64,000 nt of DNA from Formicarius rufipectus (GCA_013399695.1 VXAU01002343.1:267563-331562), one strand, 5' to 3'. Shown: positions 13,713-26,559, numbered from the stretch's first letter. Made by a program: numbers and translations. The notes: generated by a model from the sequence alone, not told the origin.

Positions 13713-13916
13713 CTTCCCTGTGGCTGGAGAATGACTTCAGGCAATTATCTTCAGTGTGGAACTCAATTCCATTACTGTTGACAGGCAGAAGAGGCCTCCT
13801 AATCCTACACAGACAGATCAAATCCTCCTGCTTCTGCTCTTTAGCATCCTGGATTTCATCTTTCCTTTCTTTACTGGCATGGTGAGCCACAGCATCTCTT
13901 GCTGGTACTGTTGTCT
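13713..13916 (-). other. Candidate internal coding exon, 204 bp, phase 1-1
   Basis: On the minus strand this stretch is preceded by a CAG acceptor (ctctcaaccag) and followed by a strong donor (GGGAAG then GTAAGA). The interval is 204 bp, exactly 68 codons, and sits in a 111-codon open frame so that both junctions fall after the first codon base. That makes it a symmetric phase 1-1 exon, a pattern common in extracellular and modular proteins. The translation is charged and protein-like, with KERKDEIQDAKEQKQEDL followed by a CLC motif and IRRPLLPVNSNGIEF. I do not recognise the protein. It could be an exon of a large gene spanning this region, an exon of a non-coding RNA, or a chance match. Confidence 0.3.
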
Positions 13917-15119
13917 CTGGTTGAGAGACTTTTGAGAATGTATATTCAAGATAAAAGAAACCAGAAGTGAAAAAAATTGTGATAACCTTCCTTTTTACTG
14001 TATCTGAATTATAAGGCAAAAGAAATGTGACTTGATTTTAGCAGTTTCAATACATACTGAGTGTAGCTGCACTTCCAGTTGTATTTTATTTCTCTCTAAA
14101 TTCCCCAGTGAAAATCCTTTACTAGAAAAAATACAGACTGAAGAAGTGGGTTATTTTAAAAAATAAAACTCTCAAAACTACTATTCCTACTTACACTGGT
14201 TAGAGAGGAAGTAAGATCAAAATGCTATTCTAGATTATTAAAGTATGTAAATTATGTGGGTGAAGATTTAATGGCCCTGCTTCTAACCTGTTCACAGAGT
14301 GCAATTCCACTGACATACATGAAAGATTTCTGATATATGGTTTGTGAGAAAAAAATATGGTACTGCAACTTTAACTTGCAGGGTAAGACTGTCCCTAATT
14401 AATCTTCTGAGATTTGTCTGATGTGAATGACTATGAAAGAAAATTAACTGTGCAATTGCAAGAGGGGACAAGAAATGGCTAAGGAAGATCTATTAACAGA
14501 AGTGAAAAAAAAAGTAACTAAAAAATGACACACCTTTGATACAGTTTTAAAAATGCTATTTCTGATACTGTTATTGTTCCATTTGAGCTGTGTGTCTTTC
14601 CACTGCAAGCATCATACAGCCTCTGTATTGCCTAAGGCAGCGAGGATCAGCTACTACCTGCTTTCAGATGCAAGATGTGACATAAGGATACTCCAAGGTA
14701 TCACTCACACCTGTGCTAAGAACACAGCTAAGGGCTCCATGGCAAAATTCCACCAGCTGGAGATGTAGACTCTTGTGCAGGTGGAATACCACTTAGGACA
14801 ACCAGCTGTGTTGCTGCCTCAATGGAAGTAACAAGACAAGCTTAAATGCAGTAAGGATGCAAGAAGAGTGCTTGGTACTATTACCAACTTGTTAACTGGC
14901 TAGTTTGACACAATTTAAAAATCAAATATTCTTTTACACAGAAATAAAGTGGAAAAAACGATTAAACCCACACATCATCTTAGAACTTTGAAAAATATCC
15001 CTTTCAGGAGATACAAAACCCCAATATATGACTAAAACTCAAGAGATGCCTCATACTCGCTTTTGCTTATACTTTTCTGTATAAAACATTGTGCTTTATG
15101 CTACTTTTTCTCCTTGGTC

Positions 15120-15215
15120 TAGGGAAAGGTGTCCCTACTCAATGCAGGAGAGTTGGAACTGGATGATGTTTAAGGTCCTTTTCTATACAAACCACTCTAT
15201 GATTCTAAGATTTAT
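15120..15215 (+). mobile_element. CR1 LINE tail fragment
   Basis: This is the last hundred bases or so of a CR1: a match to the 'gtgtccctgctcatggcagg' region, then gagttggaactggatgatgt, ttaaggtccttttc, and a terminal ccactctatgattctaag. It is extremely 5'-truncated, and no duplication is visible by eye. Confidence 0.85.
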
Positions 15216-18200
15216 ATTATAGGAAGCTCAGGAAAGAGGAAAACTTTACAGATCTGAATGCTAAGGGGTTTTATCTTTTAGTAGCTAGTTTTCTGTACTC
15301 TCTCCATCTGATTTCCTAATGTTTTCCTCAAAAATGTAATTGAAAATTCAGAATTAAATATACCCAGAAGCACATTGTTTTGAAGCTAATTGGTTTTTAT
15401 TCAGAAGGTTACTGTCACATGGCTCTTGACCTCTTAGCTTAAAGAAAGGCCAAGGACATGTGGTAGCAACCTCAAATACACTGGTTAGCACTTGGGAGTG
15501 TCATTGCATTCTCTCATTTAAACTGCAAAGAGATGATACAGGAACTTCAGAGGCAAAGTAACCTTGAATATCTTCAAACATTCTACAATATGCTGCCAGT
15601 TCAAGATGTCTGTGATTAATATCCTAAAATACTGATTATATTACCAGAGATACCTTATGGTTTCTTCTCCAGACATACTGAATGACATTTGTATTTTATG
15701 TAGTTATAAAGCTGCAGCACTTGGTAAAAGATCAATAAGTGCATAAATGTCAGTAAACAGAAGGAGCAGAGGAGAAATCAGAAGTTTTTTACAGATTCAG
15801 AACAAAGAGACGCTTATATGAAACTTTAACCTAACATGCAGAAGAGACTGAAATGGAAGTGGTTCAAATGCATGGGAAGTACCTCTGGAAATTGACAGGC
15901 CCTTTCAATAGCCACCAATTATGTCTCTTCTATTCATTCTCCTCCACCTGCCTCTCCTATAGTCTTATTTCAGGTACATTTTTTGTACCCTTGTTTCCAC
16001 ATGGTCTTCCTTTGGACCAGCCCCATTGCACATGGTGACATTGCCTTTTCATTGTATGTGGCAGCACAGCAAAAGTCAGTAGGAACACTAAAGAGGAGAA
16101 ATGATAGGAAGAAGGTACATAATTTCATATAACCATCTGCCATAATTAATATTTCAAAATTAACTACTTGAAAAACAAAGTGTCAGCAAAAAAAGCAATA
16201 CTCAACTATATCAGAGTCATCTTTACAGGATAATGGACTTAAGAAGAAAAAATACTAACTTTAGGTAAGGTAGGTCTGAGAAACTGTTACTTTAATCAGC
16301 TATGGACATGGTAAAATAGGATGTTTTATTCAAGAATTAGCTTTCTGTTTATTCCTCATGTCATTTTTATAGCTAACAACACCACAAAATTCTTTATTAC
16401 AAAACATTTAAATCAGTTACTTTAAAATTATATATAATAAATCTCCTTATCTTAATAAATTTCAGAGGGTAAACAAAAAAACCCCAAATTCTATAAAAAT
16501 AAATTCAAAAGCCCTGTCCATAATTGCATGACAATGTCATCTTGAGGCATTGCTGGTGTTTGAATTTAGAGCATTTCACCTACTTCACAAAGACCACCTG
16601 GACACACACTCACCATGTGACAGGCAAAAGGCAGTTAAAATGCTCAAGGAAACAAGATCTGTGCAGCTGATCTTACTGGCAGGTTCAGACCAAGGGTAAT
16701 GACTGACTGAATGCTTCGACGTTTTTGGTTGCATCATGATACATTGAGGAGAGAAACTCCAAATCTAGCATCTGCCAGATGTTCAACACATTCAGATGGA
16801 CTCAGTGTGATGTTGAAGAGAGGTTCAAAGCCACAAGTGCAGACTCTAACTTCTCCATGGAGTTCCTTCTGCGCTGATTGCTACAAGGCATTGAAAGGTA
16901 ATGTCAGTTCCAATTCATATAATTAAAAACCACATCCTGAAAAGTGGCATATGACCATTGGAGTTTAGAAGCAACCAGTGAGCAATAAAAACCTGCCAAA
17001 ATTCCTCTTAAAAACCACCCCCAGGCAGCAGATTCTTAGAAGTCTGGTTCTCTACATAAGAGGTACAAATCAGAAATTCATATTATCAGAAATGCAAAGC
17101 AAGAAATCGAATCCATGTTTGTCAATTCTGAGATCTAAGGAACAATAAGATGTAGACCTTTGTTTAAAGGGATGTATTCATCATGGGTTTTTTAAGCAAC
17201 TTATCACTGATGGTTCACTTTTCACCAAATACCTCTGTTTTGTGCCCGATGCATGTCATTTCCCCCTACTTTTGTTATGTTTTTAAATAATGGCCACTTT
17301 TTTTCATGTAGTCAACATGTATATATCCTTTGACTTTTGCCCAGATAACCTTAACTCCACCACCGGGTTTTCAGGCAGAGAAGTGTGGGCACCTGCATGA
17401 GGAAGCTATTACTCTCAAGATGAATTACCAAGAACTGAAAGGAACTCTGTAATAATTTACCATCGGACCATGCATTTAAAATGCAATGTGTTTTTCAAAA
17501 TACTATGGCTGATTCTTCCTTTCTAGAGAAGATTACTCTAAAGTTTCTTGCTGGCAGTGTCCTCCCTTCTTCTTAGGTTTCTTACCTGACAAAGAAAGGA
17601 CATGTTGTGTATTGCCTAGTATGTGAAGAAGAAAGTGACCACAGCTGAGGGCACTCTAGTCACAGATGTGTGCCCTCTCTCCATACAGGTAGTTCTCCTA
17701 ATTTAGAAGCTGGAGGGTGAATGCTGGCACAGGTTACTCCAGCCTTCAATGATCTAGAGAATGCTGCTGGAAACAAGGCATTCTCAGTGAAGAATTATCC
17801 ATTTTATGCTCTACTGCACAAGAAACATTTGGGAAACCAGTTCCTTTCTCAGTTCTGCACTGTTGTTCCCAGTATTTTATGGCTTGCTTTTTATAAAATG
17901 TATTTACAGGTCTTGTTATGTACAAATAATGAATTCTCTGATATGCACGCTTTCTGCCAATGGGGAAACAGGTACTGTTCTTAGGATTACTGGTATGTCG
18001 TTCTAGAATGAGGGTTTAGTTCATAATAACTCCACTTTGTCAATATTACCCTAGAGCCTGGACTTGTACTTTAAATAGAACATTTTATTCTGCAGTGAAA
18101 TGATATTTTACTCATACTCAGACAATTTCAGGGACATTTGGTGAGCCATACGCCAGGCTTTTAGTGGGATCACATAAAAGAATAAGTCTGCTGTATAAAC

Positions 18201-21200
18201 CTTTGCTGTATGCTCTTCAGTGCAGTTCTCTATATATTACACTCCTGAAGTGCTCTTAGAAAAAAGAAAACACATTTCCAGGCTTTAGAGAAAATACACT
18301 TGTTCAATTTTGTGGCAAGTTGTAAGAGAAATTCAGCTTTAGTATCAGTGCAAAAATTTAAAATCAGCTTTAAAAAGGATTGTACTGGCGTTATTTACCA
18401 GGGTGTATTTCATGGACTGATTTTGCTATGATCTCAAAGTACAGAAGAATCATTGAGAAGATACAGAAAGCAAAAAATTATGCAATAGAGAACCTGAGGA
18501 AGACATAGACTTACTCATGTTGTAGATAGCAAAACATACAGGAGGAAAAAGGAAAAAAAGCTCAGGGTTTTCAAAATTCTGGACCAGAACCACTTCCTGT
18601 TAGCAAGAATCTTACATTTCATTGGGAAAATTTATTGGTTGGTAACTTTTAGTCAGCTCTTTTTAAACACACAAGGGCTACAGAAAAGAGCCACATAAAT
18701 ATATTTTTTGGTCTCAGTCTAATATACTAATAAAATTTACTCAAGTAATACTAAAAACCTAAAGCACATCACCTCTGAAGTTGTATTCTTTTTCATCCAC
18801 TGTTTTAAGCATTAGGTCTTTCCAATTTACTTGAGGTATTTCCAAGTTATCTACTGCTGTGGTGTCTAAGTGCCAATATCTGATGTTTGCTTTTTGCTGT
18901 AAATTGATTCTTTGTACCTGATCAGATGTGTGAACCTTCATACTGTGCATCTAAATACACTGAGAATTTGTGTGAGGATTTATGACTATCACAAGCAGAA
19001 AAAAAATGTCCTTATTAAGTCTCAATCACTCTCAAAGTTTAGCGGTTTGGAAAGCAATTGGTGACTTCCTTCTTCAGTTGCTATGTGAAAATTAGATGGG
19101 GACTAATGGTCAACCCTGAAAAAACCTCACACTCCCTAGATCAAACAAGAAAAGGCATGTTTTGCTTAGCTTTAACCTTGTGCTCATTTTGCCCCCCGTT
19201 TTGTCTTCATTTTATAAAGGCAGCATGTTTTTATTGCATTTTGAAAAATGAGGGGTCTTGGGAGTATATTGCTTATTTGTGTTCACATTTGAGGGAGGGC
19301 ATTCCTCACTTTCAATACCTCTTAATAGGACTGATTTTGAAATATTACTGGTATTGTGATAGTTCTTCTACATAAAGCTAAGACAACACCCTGAAATCTT
19401 CTATCATTTTGTCTTCTCAGTGAGAGCAACATTTCAGGTAAATATGAAATTATATTCTCTGAGTATTAAACTCAAAATTAATTCTGCTGCGTAGTGTTAC
19501 CATCTCAAGCATTGCGGCAATTCTTACTTATCAGGATCAATAGGAGTTATTTATGTTTGCTTCTTTGCTACTGCATGTAGGGTTATGCAGTAAATGTTGC
19601 CGATTTATTTTACTGGATGGCCTCTGAGCTTCTGGTTAATATAAACCAGCTTTGTTCATAGTTTTACTAAGCAATGATTTAGACATGAGGAAAAGTTAAA
19701 ATAGACTGTTGCTAGGTAAACTCTGTTAGGGCTTAGACATAATAACCAAGAATATTCTCTATAAAATAAAAACAGTGTTATCATCACAATTAATGTATTT
19801 GACATGACAAGCAGTCTAAGGTTGAAAGAAACAATGAAGGAAGATATCAACGATGTCTTTTGAGATTCAGCTCTCCTGGGAGGCAGCACAGTGGTCTACA
19901 ATCAGCTTAAAAGGTCAGCTCAGTTTCTTTTGTGTTGCCACATCAAGAGGTCAAGTTTATGGGTTAGGATTCACTGATGCATAAATAGAACAAAAGCACA
20001 CTCTGACCCCCAAAGGTTTACAGCTTTAATGTTACATGTATGACCTAGTGTGAGTCTGTGTGTTAGAGAAATTTCCATGGCTATGGTTAGTATCATCAGT
20101 GACTCCAGTGAAAAATGTGTGTGCATTTCTGAGTGCATTTGCCTTTCTTCATTTCATTGTAAAAGAGCTTTGAATTCATTTTCTGATCTCAGTTGTGCTT
20201 CAGGATGTATAAATCTCTGCCTATGAATGCATATGTCTGGAGAAGTCCGTGAACTGTTATGTTTCATATTGACACAACTGTGATTAAAAAATTAAAAGCA
20301 TTTTCCTTGTAGAAACTTAAAAAAATAATTAAACCACACTATTACAATTTACCTTAACTAATATCTAGGCTCACTGAAGCAAAGAATTTGACCAAGTTTT
20401 CATTCTCTAATTTCTCTGAATATGTACATTGATAGACTCAGTAACTCAGAAACAAAAATATTTGAAATCACAAGTTATTTTAAACTCAGTAGAATATATA
20501 CCTGGGGAAAGAGAAGGATTTCTGACTTTTCATCTGCATGGAGGGTGTTAGATGTGCACTCAGCTTTAAGCAGGTATTAATTAAAATTTTCCATCCTAAA
20601 GAAATATTGCCAGACAGATGCAACATATCTCTGAGGACTAGAATTGCTCATTTACATGGTAGCATCTAAATCTAAAGAAATAAAGTAGTAATTTTCATAT
20701 GCAATACTCAATATCAACTTTGATTAAAATTGATCTTCATTTTAATTATTTAAATAAGGTAACTACTTTGAACATGAGTACTTATTTCAAGAGTGAAGAC
20801 TTCATTCCGGTCTTGATGTCCTAATTAAAGATGATGGCCTGAATTAACATTCAGCTACTTATTATATTTGTCCCATCTTAACCAAAAATGTATCACACCT
20901 CAAACCACTGTGACCTCTCAACCCCTAGAGCTGGGAAATCTCACAGGAGTTCAGAGAGGCAGTTCAACAGTTCAGCTACAGCTTGTTTGTGCTTAGAGCC
21001 TGAAATATTTGCATGAAAAGCACCAGCAATACCAGAACTGGAATTACAATGTTTAATTTCAAAATTTTAGTTGCAAATGCACACAAACTTCCTCAGCAGA
21101 ACTGAGTTTAAGGACTCCATTCAGTATGCAATGCTGGTAGTCAGTTTTCCTGGAAAACTACTTCAAGAGTCTGACTGGAACTTGGCTGCTACATTCCACT

Positions 21201-22840
21201 GAAACTTGTGTTACTGCATCCTGAGTGGGTGACACTGGAAAAGATTGACATCATTTGTACTAGTTGGCACTTAGTGCTTATTGAGTAACACCCAGCCTCA
21301 GAAATAAAATGAGAATATGCAACAGCAGCAAAGCTACAGATAAACTTCTCACTCAAGGAATTCAGCAGGCAAACAAAAGATCTTGGGAGAAGACCCAAGG
21401 GAGAATATGAAGTGCCACAAAATGGTTCTTATTTCCTAAAACATCTGAATTTGAAATACTTGAAATAAAACAATTTTCACATAATGCAGATTTTCATCCT
21501 ATAATAGATTAATAAATAAAATTGAAGGCATGGGAACTCTCCACTGAAACAGCACTTATAAACAACACTCTGAAACATTATTTAAGCCTTTCTGATGATT
21601 GATTTCTGAATTTTTCATACAGATAAGAACATGGAGACAAGTTGTCTCCCACTGAATAGTGAGTCCGCATGATTGCCTTGGCAGAACAAGATGTTCCCAC
21701 TGTTAGCACTTGTGTTCTCTAATGGACTGCTTCCTCCAACAGCTTTAATTAAGCAGGTCTGAAAGTGCAAACTTTTCAAAAGAAAATATAAATTTCAAAT
21801 AAAGTCCCAAATCTGAAATCAAAGGAAGAATGGGAATATCTGTCCTGCTGACAGCTCATAATTTAGAAAGTTGGAGAAATATACTTATTCCCAATCTTGA
21901 ACCACTTCCTCAGACAATGAATATTCTTTAATTCCATGAGCTAAAGAAGAGAATTCTGTTTTCTGGAGGAAAACTGAAAGGTTGCTAAATGCCTTTTCCA
22001 GAAGTGAGTCTGGAGGAATTACTGTCATGTCATGAAATATTTGGGTTTTATTTTCACTGAAAAATAAACAGAGAAACAAAGCACCCTGAAGCTAATATCT
22101 AAAAAANGTTATACAAAGACTCATCATGAACAATGAATTAGCAGCTTTTTATTTTTAATAACCACTGTAATAAGATTATTTTTCTGTCAAAATCACTCAG
22201 GATAAAGGATTGAAAGTATTTATAGTTTTTAGCTTTATGTGAAACAGTCAGGATGAAATACTTTAAATATTATTCATCATATAAACTATATTTTTAATTT
22301 ATCTGAAAAAGAAATACAAAAACGTAACATTATTGCACATATATTGTCCCTGACTGCATCAGAGTTCAAATACAGAACCATTAGTTCCATAGGGCAAAGC
22401 TGAGTGTACATCCTCTGTGAATTCCAAAAGTCTTCAGACTGTGAGGCTCTAAATTCTATTCAAACTGTTCTATACACAGCAAACCAATGGTAATGACACC
22501 ACAGATATCAGAATGTTCATTTACATACCCAGGATAAATACTAAATGAGAAACATACTTGCTTAGGAGCCAAGAAAAGTAGAATGCGGAACACTGCTGTC
22601 CATAAATAAACATCCAAGATGTCCCACAGATCCAATTCTACTCCACCCCTGAACAAAATTAGATAATACTGCACAACAGGTGAATCCTTTCAGAATTTGG
22701 ATTTGCAGAAGAAGTAGGAGCTGAGGAGAATGGAAACATTTGTCCTGCCGACTTTTAGATGTAATTGTGGAAGAGACCAATAGTATCATGCATTCCTGAC
22801 AGGAAATCCTTTATGTTGCACTAGCAATATTTCATACCTC
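15216..22840. other. Unique AT-rich sequence
   Basis: No transposon or gene recognised over 7.6 kb. One undetermined base sits at 22107. The longest open frame (19058-19375, plus, 105 codons) is hydrophobic and cysteine-rich with no motif; it is treated as chance. Confidence 0.55.
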
Positions 22841-22844
22841 TATA

Positions 22845-22932
22845 CTAATGCTAATTTTACCAGTCAAACTGCCAAGCTGACTTCAATTGGCAGTTGTTCT
22901 AGCAATTATTCATCATCTCTCATTAGCATTAG
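22845..22932. repeat. Nested imperfect inverted repeat
   Basis: Outer arms CTAATGCTAAT (22845-22855) and ATTAGCATTAG (22922-22932) are exact reverse complements. Inside them lie AACTGCCAA (22867-22875) and TTGGCAGTT (22887-22895), also exact, around an 11-base loop. The spacers between the arms are 11 and 26 bases. The layout suggests either a foldback structure or a decayed palindrome. The arms are also rich in TAAT cores of the homeodomain type, so a regulatory element is another reading. Confidence 0.6.
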
Positions 22933-22940
22933 ATATGAGA

Positions 22941-23663
22941 GCTATTGATGCAGCAAGACTTTAAAAATGTATTAGGAAAAAAATGTAATTTTACTCTGTT
23001 CTTATGAAAGCTTGTTAATTTAATGCAGTAGGCTCAACCTGAAGAAATTTGGCAGAGTATACTGGAATTCTCCCAGCCTTGATATCATACAGAAATTCAT
23101 GAAACCTAACAGTGAAAAAAGATATAGTACCTAATTAGAAGTTATTACAGTAGACAGATTGTGTATGAATTGTATGTCATCTTTAATGTTTAGAAGCCTG
23201 GATGTGTTCTACCGTGGCTATATTTATAGGTTGCATTTACTTTCCTGGCATTCACCCAGTAAGAGCAGTACTCAGTTTAAGAGATTTCTTACAGACAAGA
23301 ACAGGTTTATCTTGGAATTTAGACTGCAGAACCTGCCCATAAAAATAACTGGATTCAGCCAGTCAGTCAATGTATCCTTTTCAACCAGCACTGCCCTGTT
23401 CTGGAGTTTGTACCCTGAGGAAACACAGATCCAATGAAGGCTGTGTCACAACTTTATGACATTGTCTCTATCCCATTGTTGGTTCTGGCTATTACCACCC
23501 AGAAGAAATCAAACACTGTAGAGTAATGGTTTTCAGTGCTGAAGGTAATTTTTCCTTTGTACACTCAAGGTGAATTTATGGTTTACATCTAAATTAAGCC
23601 ACTAATGTTTTCCATTTCTTTCCATTTTGTACCTTGATTAAAATGGGATATTAAGGACATTTT
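22941..23663. other. Unique sequence
   Basis: Nothing recognised apart from a 92-codon plus-strand open frame (23159-23437) without identifiable motifs. Confidence 0.5.
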
Positions 23664-23736
23664 CCTCCCCTCCCCTCCCCTCCCCTCCCCTCCCCTNNNN
23701 NNNNNNNNTCTCCTCTCCTCTCCTCTCCTCTCCTCT
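23664..23736. repeat. Pyrimidine pentamer microsatellite with assembly gap
   Basis: The left part (to 23696) is (TCCCC)n, positions 23697-23708 are 12 N, and the right part is (TCTCC)n. The repeat unit therefore changes by one base across the gap. The whole tract is homopyrimidine on this strand, a composition able to form triplex DNA. Confidence 0.95.
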
Positions 23737-25179
23737 TTCTTGTTAGGAGAATTAAAAGAAGAAAATATGTAAAAAGTTTATGGAGGATTGGTAGAAACTA
23801 AAAGGTAATCCGCCAGAAGGATTGCCAAGATGATTAAAAGGAAGAAGTTACTAGATAGCCAGTTGGGCTTAGGAACAGGGTAAAACCTGTGTATCAAGAG
23901 TTTAATATCTCCAGATGGGATCCATTATTTCTCCACAACATATATTCGTATTTCATTTTTACAGTTTACTTCTTGGAGAAGAAAATGATGATCAGTAGCA
24001 ATGGAGTCTACTTCATGAAACATTGTCTTGTGGAAATATCACAAGAGTTCCCAAATTTTTTTCTGAAACAAAGTCTTTGGAAACAAGATATTATGAGTTC
24101 TCATGCCATGTATGGAGGAGAGGGGAGGAGATGGAGAGGAGATGGAGAGGAGATGGAGAGGCGATGCAAGGCGAGGCGAGGCGAGGCTGTTAACCCTTTA
24201 TTAATCTTTCTGCATCAGCAATTAAATGAAGAAGGGGAAAGTTATTTAGTTATTTTTACTGTAGGTTCTCTCCCCCTTCTACGGCATTGTTTAGCTGCAA
24301 GAAAATGGAACTATAGGATGACTTTCTATAATTCAGTGTCCCAAATTCAATACACTACTGGTGAAAGTGCCAAGCAATCTTCCTTGAGATTAAAGCATAA
24401 AATGCCAATGGAGGGTTTACAAGATTTCTCCATAAATTCAGTTTTCATTGGCTGTTCAGTTACTGACATCTTTTTATGCTATCAGAAAGAAAGTCAGTGG
24501 AGAATAAAGGTGAAACCAGAAACCCACAAGGAAACTTGTGAACAGCACTGAGAAGTGAAAAGCATTAGCTGACTTCAGCTGAATATGTTATTCTTGGAAT
24601 TTTACTGTGGCTCTAATTTAATTTCAGACCTGAACTCTTTATCTGAAAATGGATCTTTGGGTGAATTCAGAGTTGGCCTGTTTAAAGAACTAGACACCTA
24701 CTGAACATCAGTGTGGATTTATTAGCTTTGTTCAAGGAAAAAACATAACATTTTATGTAACAGTATTTCTTTTTCCTGGGAGAATGGACCTTAACTGAAT
24801 TAGTCAAAGCTACTAAGGGTGATAAAAAATGAAATCATAACATCAAAGGCATATACCAACAGAAATGTGTAGTCTTGTCCAGAGAGAGGGAGAGCGTGAA
24901 TGTGGAAATTGATGGCTGGATTATATCTGGTTTTATCACTATTCAATGTGATTTCAGTGGGGAGAAGAAGATTCATAAGCTTCTTGTAAAAAGGACTGTT
25001 AGTTTTCCTATCAAAACTCCTCTAATGTTCACTGGGCAATAAAACACAGAAGCAGGGTAGGATTATAAATGGGACTATTCCTTCTCTCCAGTAGTTAGAT
25101 GAGCTGCCTGTGAGTTGAAAGTGAAGAGTAGTGTACAGTACTGCTCTGCACATTCCATAGTGAACAGGACCTTTTAGTA
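23737..25179. other. Unique sequence carrying the longest open frame of the window
   Basis: A plus-strand frame at 23889-24551 is open for 220 codons. Its middle passes through the minisatellite at 24129-24186, giving a Gly/Arg/Glu-rich run near residues 77-99. Outside this run the translation shows no motif I recognise. Purine-rich repeats suppress stop codons, so the length is weak evidence of coding. Confidence 0.5.
24129..24186. repeat. Minisatellite: 11-bp unit x3 followed by 5-bp unit x3
   Basis: Three exact copies of AGATGGAGAGG (24129-24161) are followed by CGATGCAAGG and three copies of CGAGG (24172-24186). The CpG-containing pentamer stands out in this AT-rich setting. Confidence 0.9.
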
Positions 25180-25625
25180 CATCAAGAGGGCCTACAAGAG
25201 AGATGGGAACAAACTCATAATAGGACCAGTTGTGACAGGTCAAGGGGTAATGGTTTTAAGATGACAGCGATTAGATATCAGAAAGACATTTTTTTTTCAC
25301 CCTGAGAGTGATGAAACATTATCACAGATTGCCCAGAGAGGAGGCAGGGGAGCAGGGTGCTAATAACACCAAGGTTGTGTGTTCAATCCCCATATGGGTC
25401 ATTCACTTAAGAGTTGGACCTGATGATCCAACTCAGAATGTGAAAAATAACTAGGAAATTAATTGTGAAATTCCTGGAAACATTCAGAGTTAGATTCGAC
25501 AGGACTCTGAGCAATCTGACCTAGCTGAAGTTGTCTTTGCTCATGGCAGGGGATTGGAAGTGATGAATTTTAAAGGTCTCTTCAATCCAAACTTCTATAC
25601 AATTCTACAACCATCAGATACTTAG
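25180..25625 (+). mobile_element. CR1 LINE, 3' end, interrupted by a SINE
   Basis: The CR1 order runs from gggcctacaagagagatggg through caggtcaaggggtaatgg, ttagatatcagaaagacatt, gatgaaacattatcacagat and tgcccagagagg. After the SINE insertion it resumes at about 25465 with tcctggaaacattcagagtt, continues with tctgagcaatctgacctag and tgctcatggcaggggattgg, and ends with a ttcaatccaaac tail. The two halves join in the right place when the SINE is removed, which shows that the CR1 was there first. Confidence 0.9.
25348..25442 (+). mobile_element. tRNA-Ile-derived SINE with CR1-like tail (TguSINE1-like), 5'-truncated
   Basis: The head matches the 3' two-thirds of tRNA-Ile: gagcagggtgctaataacac contains the anticodon loop with AAT, and caaggttgtgtgttcaatcc covers the variable and T arms, including a B-box-like GTTCAATCC at 25381. 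The sequence ends in catatgggtcatt, equivalent to the acceptor strand. After it comes ttaagagttggacctgatga and tccaactcagaatg, the 3' pattern of a CR1. This tRNA-Ile/CR1 chimera corresponds, from memory, to the SINE described from zebra finch and other passerines. The A box and 5' end are missing. Confidence 0.8.
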
Positions 25626-26559
25626 CAAAACACAGTATTTACCTGAAATGGCTTCATTCAGTGAGGCATCGTATTGTATTTTACTGTTGAAGATAACTCA
25701 ATCTGCCCTTAAACTTGAATATTTTGGAGACCACATATTACCTCTTCACTTCATGCATTGGTAACAGGAAAACATCGTATTTTAAAATATGTCTACATTT
25801 TGAATATGGCACAATGTGAATTTTTTGAGTGGCAACATGTAACTACGTTAGTGTGAAATTTGTCATGAAATTTCCAGCAAGATTCTATGCAGAGATTTTT
25901 TTTTCTTGAGATACTGAATTAGATGCATTTCAGACAATTTCTTTGGGAATGTGCATGTGCTAAAACCCAGTATCTGGCTTGGAGAGTCTCTTGTCATTGA
26001 GAACAGAAATGAACACATCTTATTTCTACATAAAATTTTCAAGGAGATATTCCATTAATTCAGGGTTATGTCAATCTGTAAATGCTTTCTTTTCACACTA
26101 CTCATTTAGAGATAGTAGCAATTTGTAACCATTTTGATTGATGTCTCTTCTCATACACTGATAAATGGTTCATTCTGATTAAACTAAATATAATTTTCTC
26201 AAATAAAGCTTTATAAACTGACTTAACATTTGGTCAATACATATGAAGGCTAGTGATACTTTGACATTGGAAGGAAACAAAGCAAGGTGAGGCTGACTAA
26301 ATGTTCTCTGTGCAAAGAGTCTCCTTAAACTTGGTGTGGAAGATGGTGGCAGTGCAGTGAGCACCGAGGAAGTAGGTAAGCCTTTGACACTGTTGGTGAA
26401 AAGACTAAGAGAAACTCTGCTTCCTGTTCTGGGGAAAATCTTGCAGTCTTGTAACAAAATCTTGAGTAAATAGCACTGACATTATGTGCCAAATTCCCCA
26501 AATCCAATGCCTGGGGACTTCTCAGACAAAGGGTAGAGGGTCAGGAATCCTTGCTCACT
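25626..26559. other. Unique AT-rich sequence
   Basis: No gene or repeat recognised. Two minus-strand open frames overlap at 26179-26507 (92 and 60 codons). They lie downstream, on the same strand, of the possible LTR described next, but show no retroviral motif. Confidence 0.45.

Larger units (their letters stand above)
11781..15119. other. Unique AT-rich sequence with simple repeats
   Basis: It holds an interrupted (TA)n tract near 12480-12526, a (CAA)n tract at 13477-13495 and the candidate exon listed separately at 13713-13916. I recognise nothing else. Confidence 0.55.
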
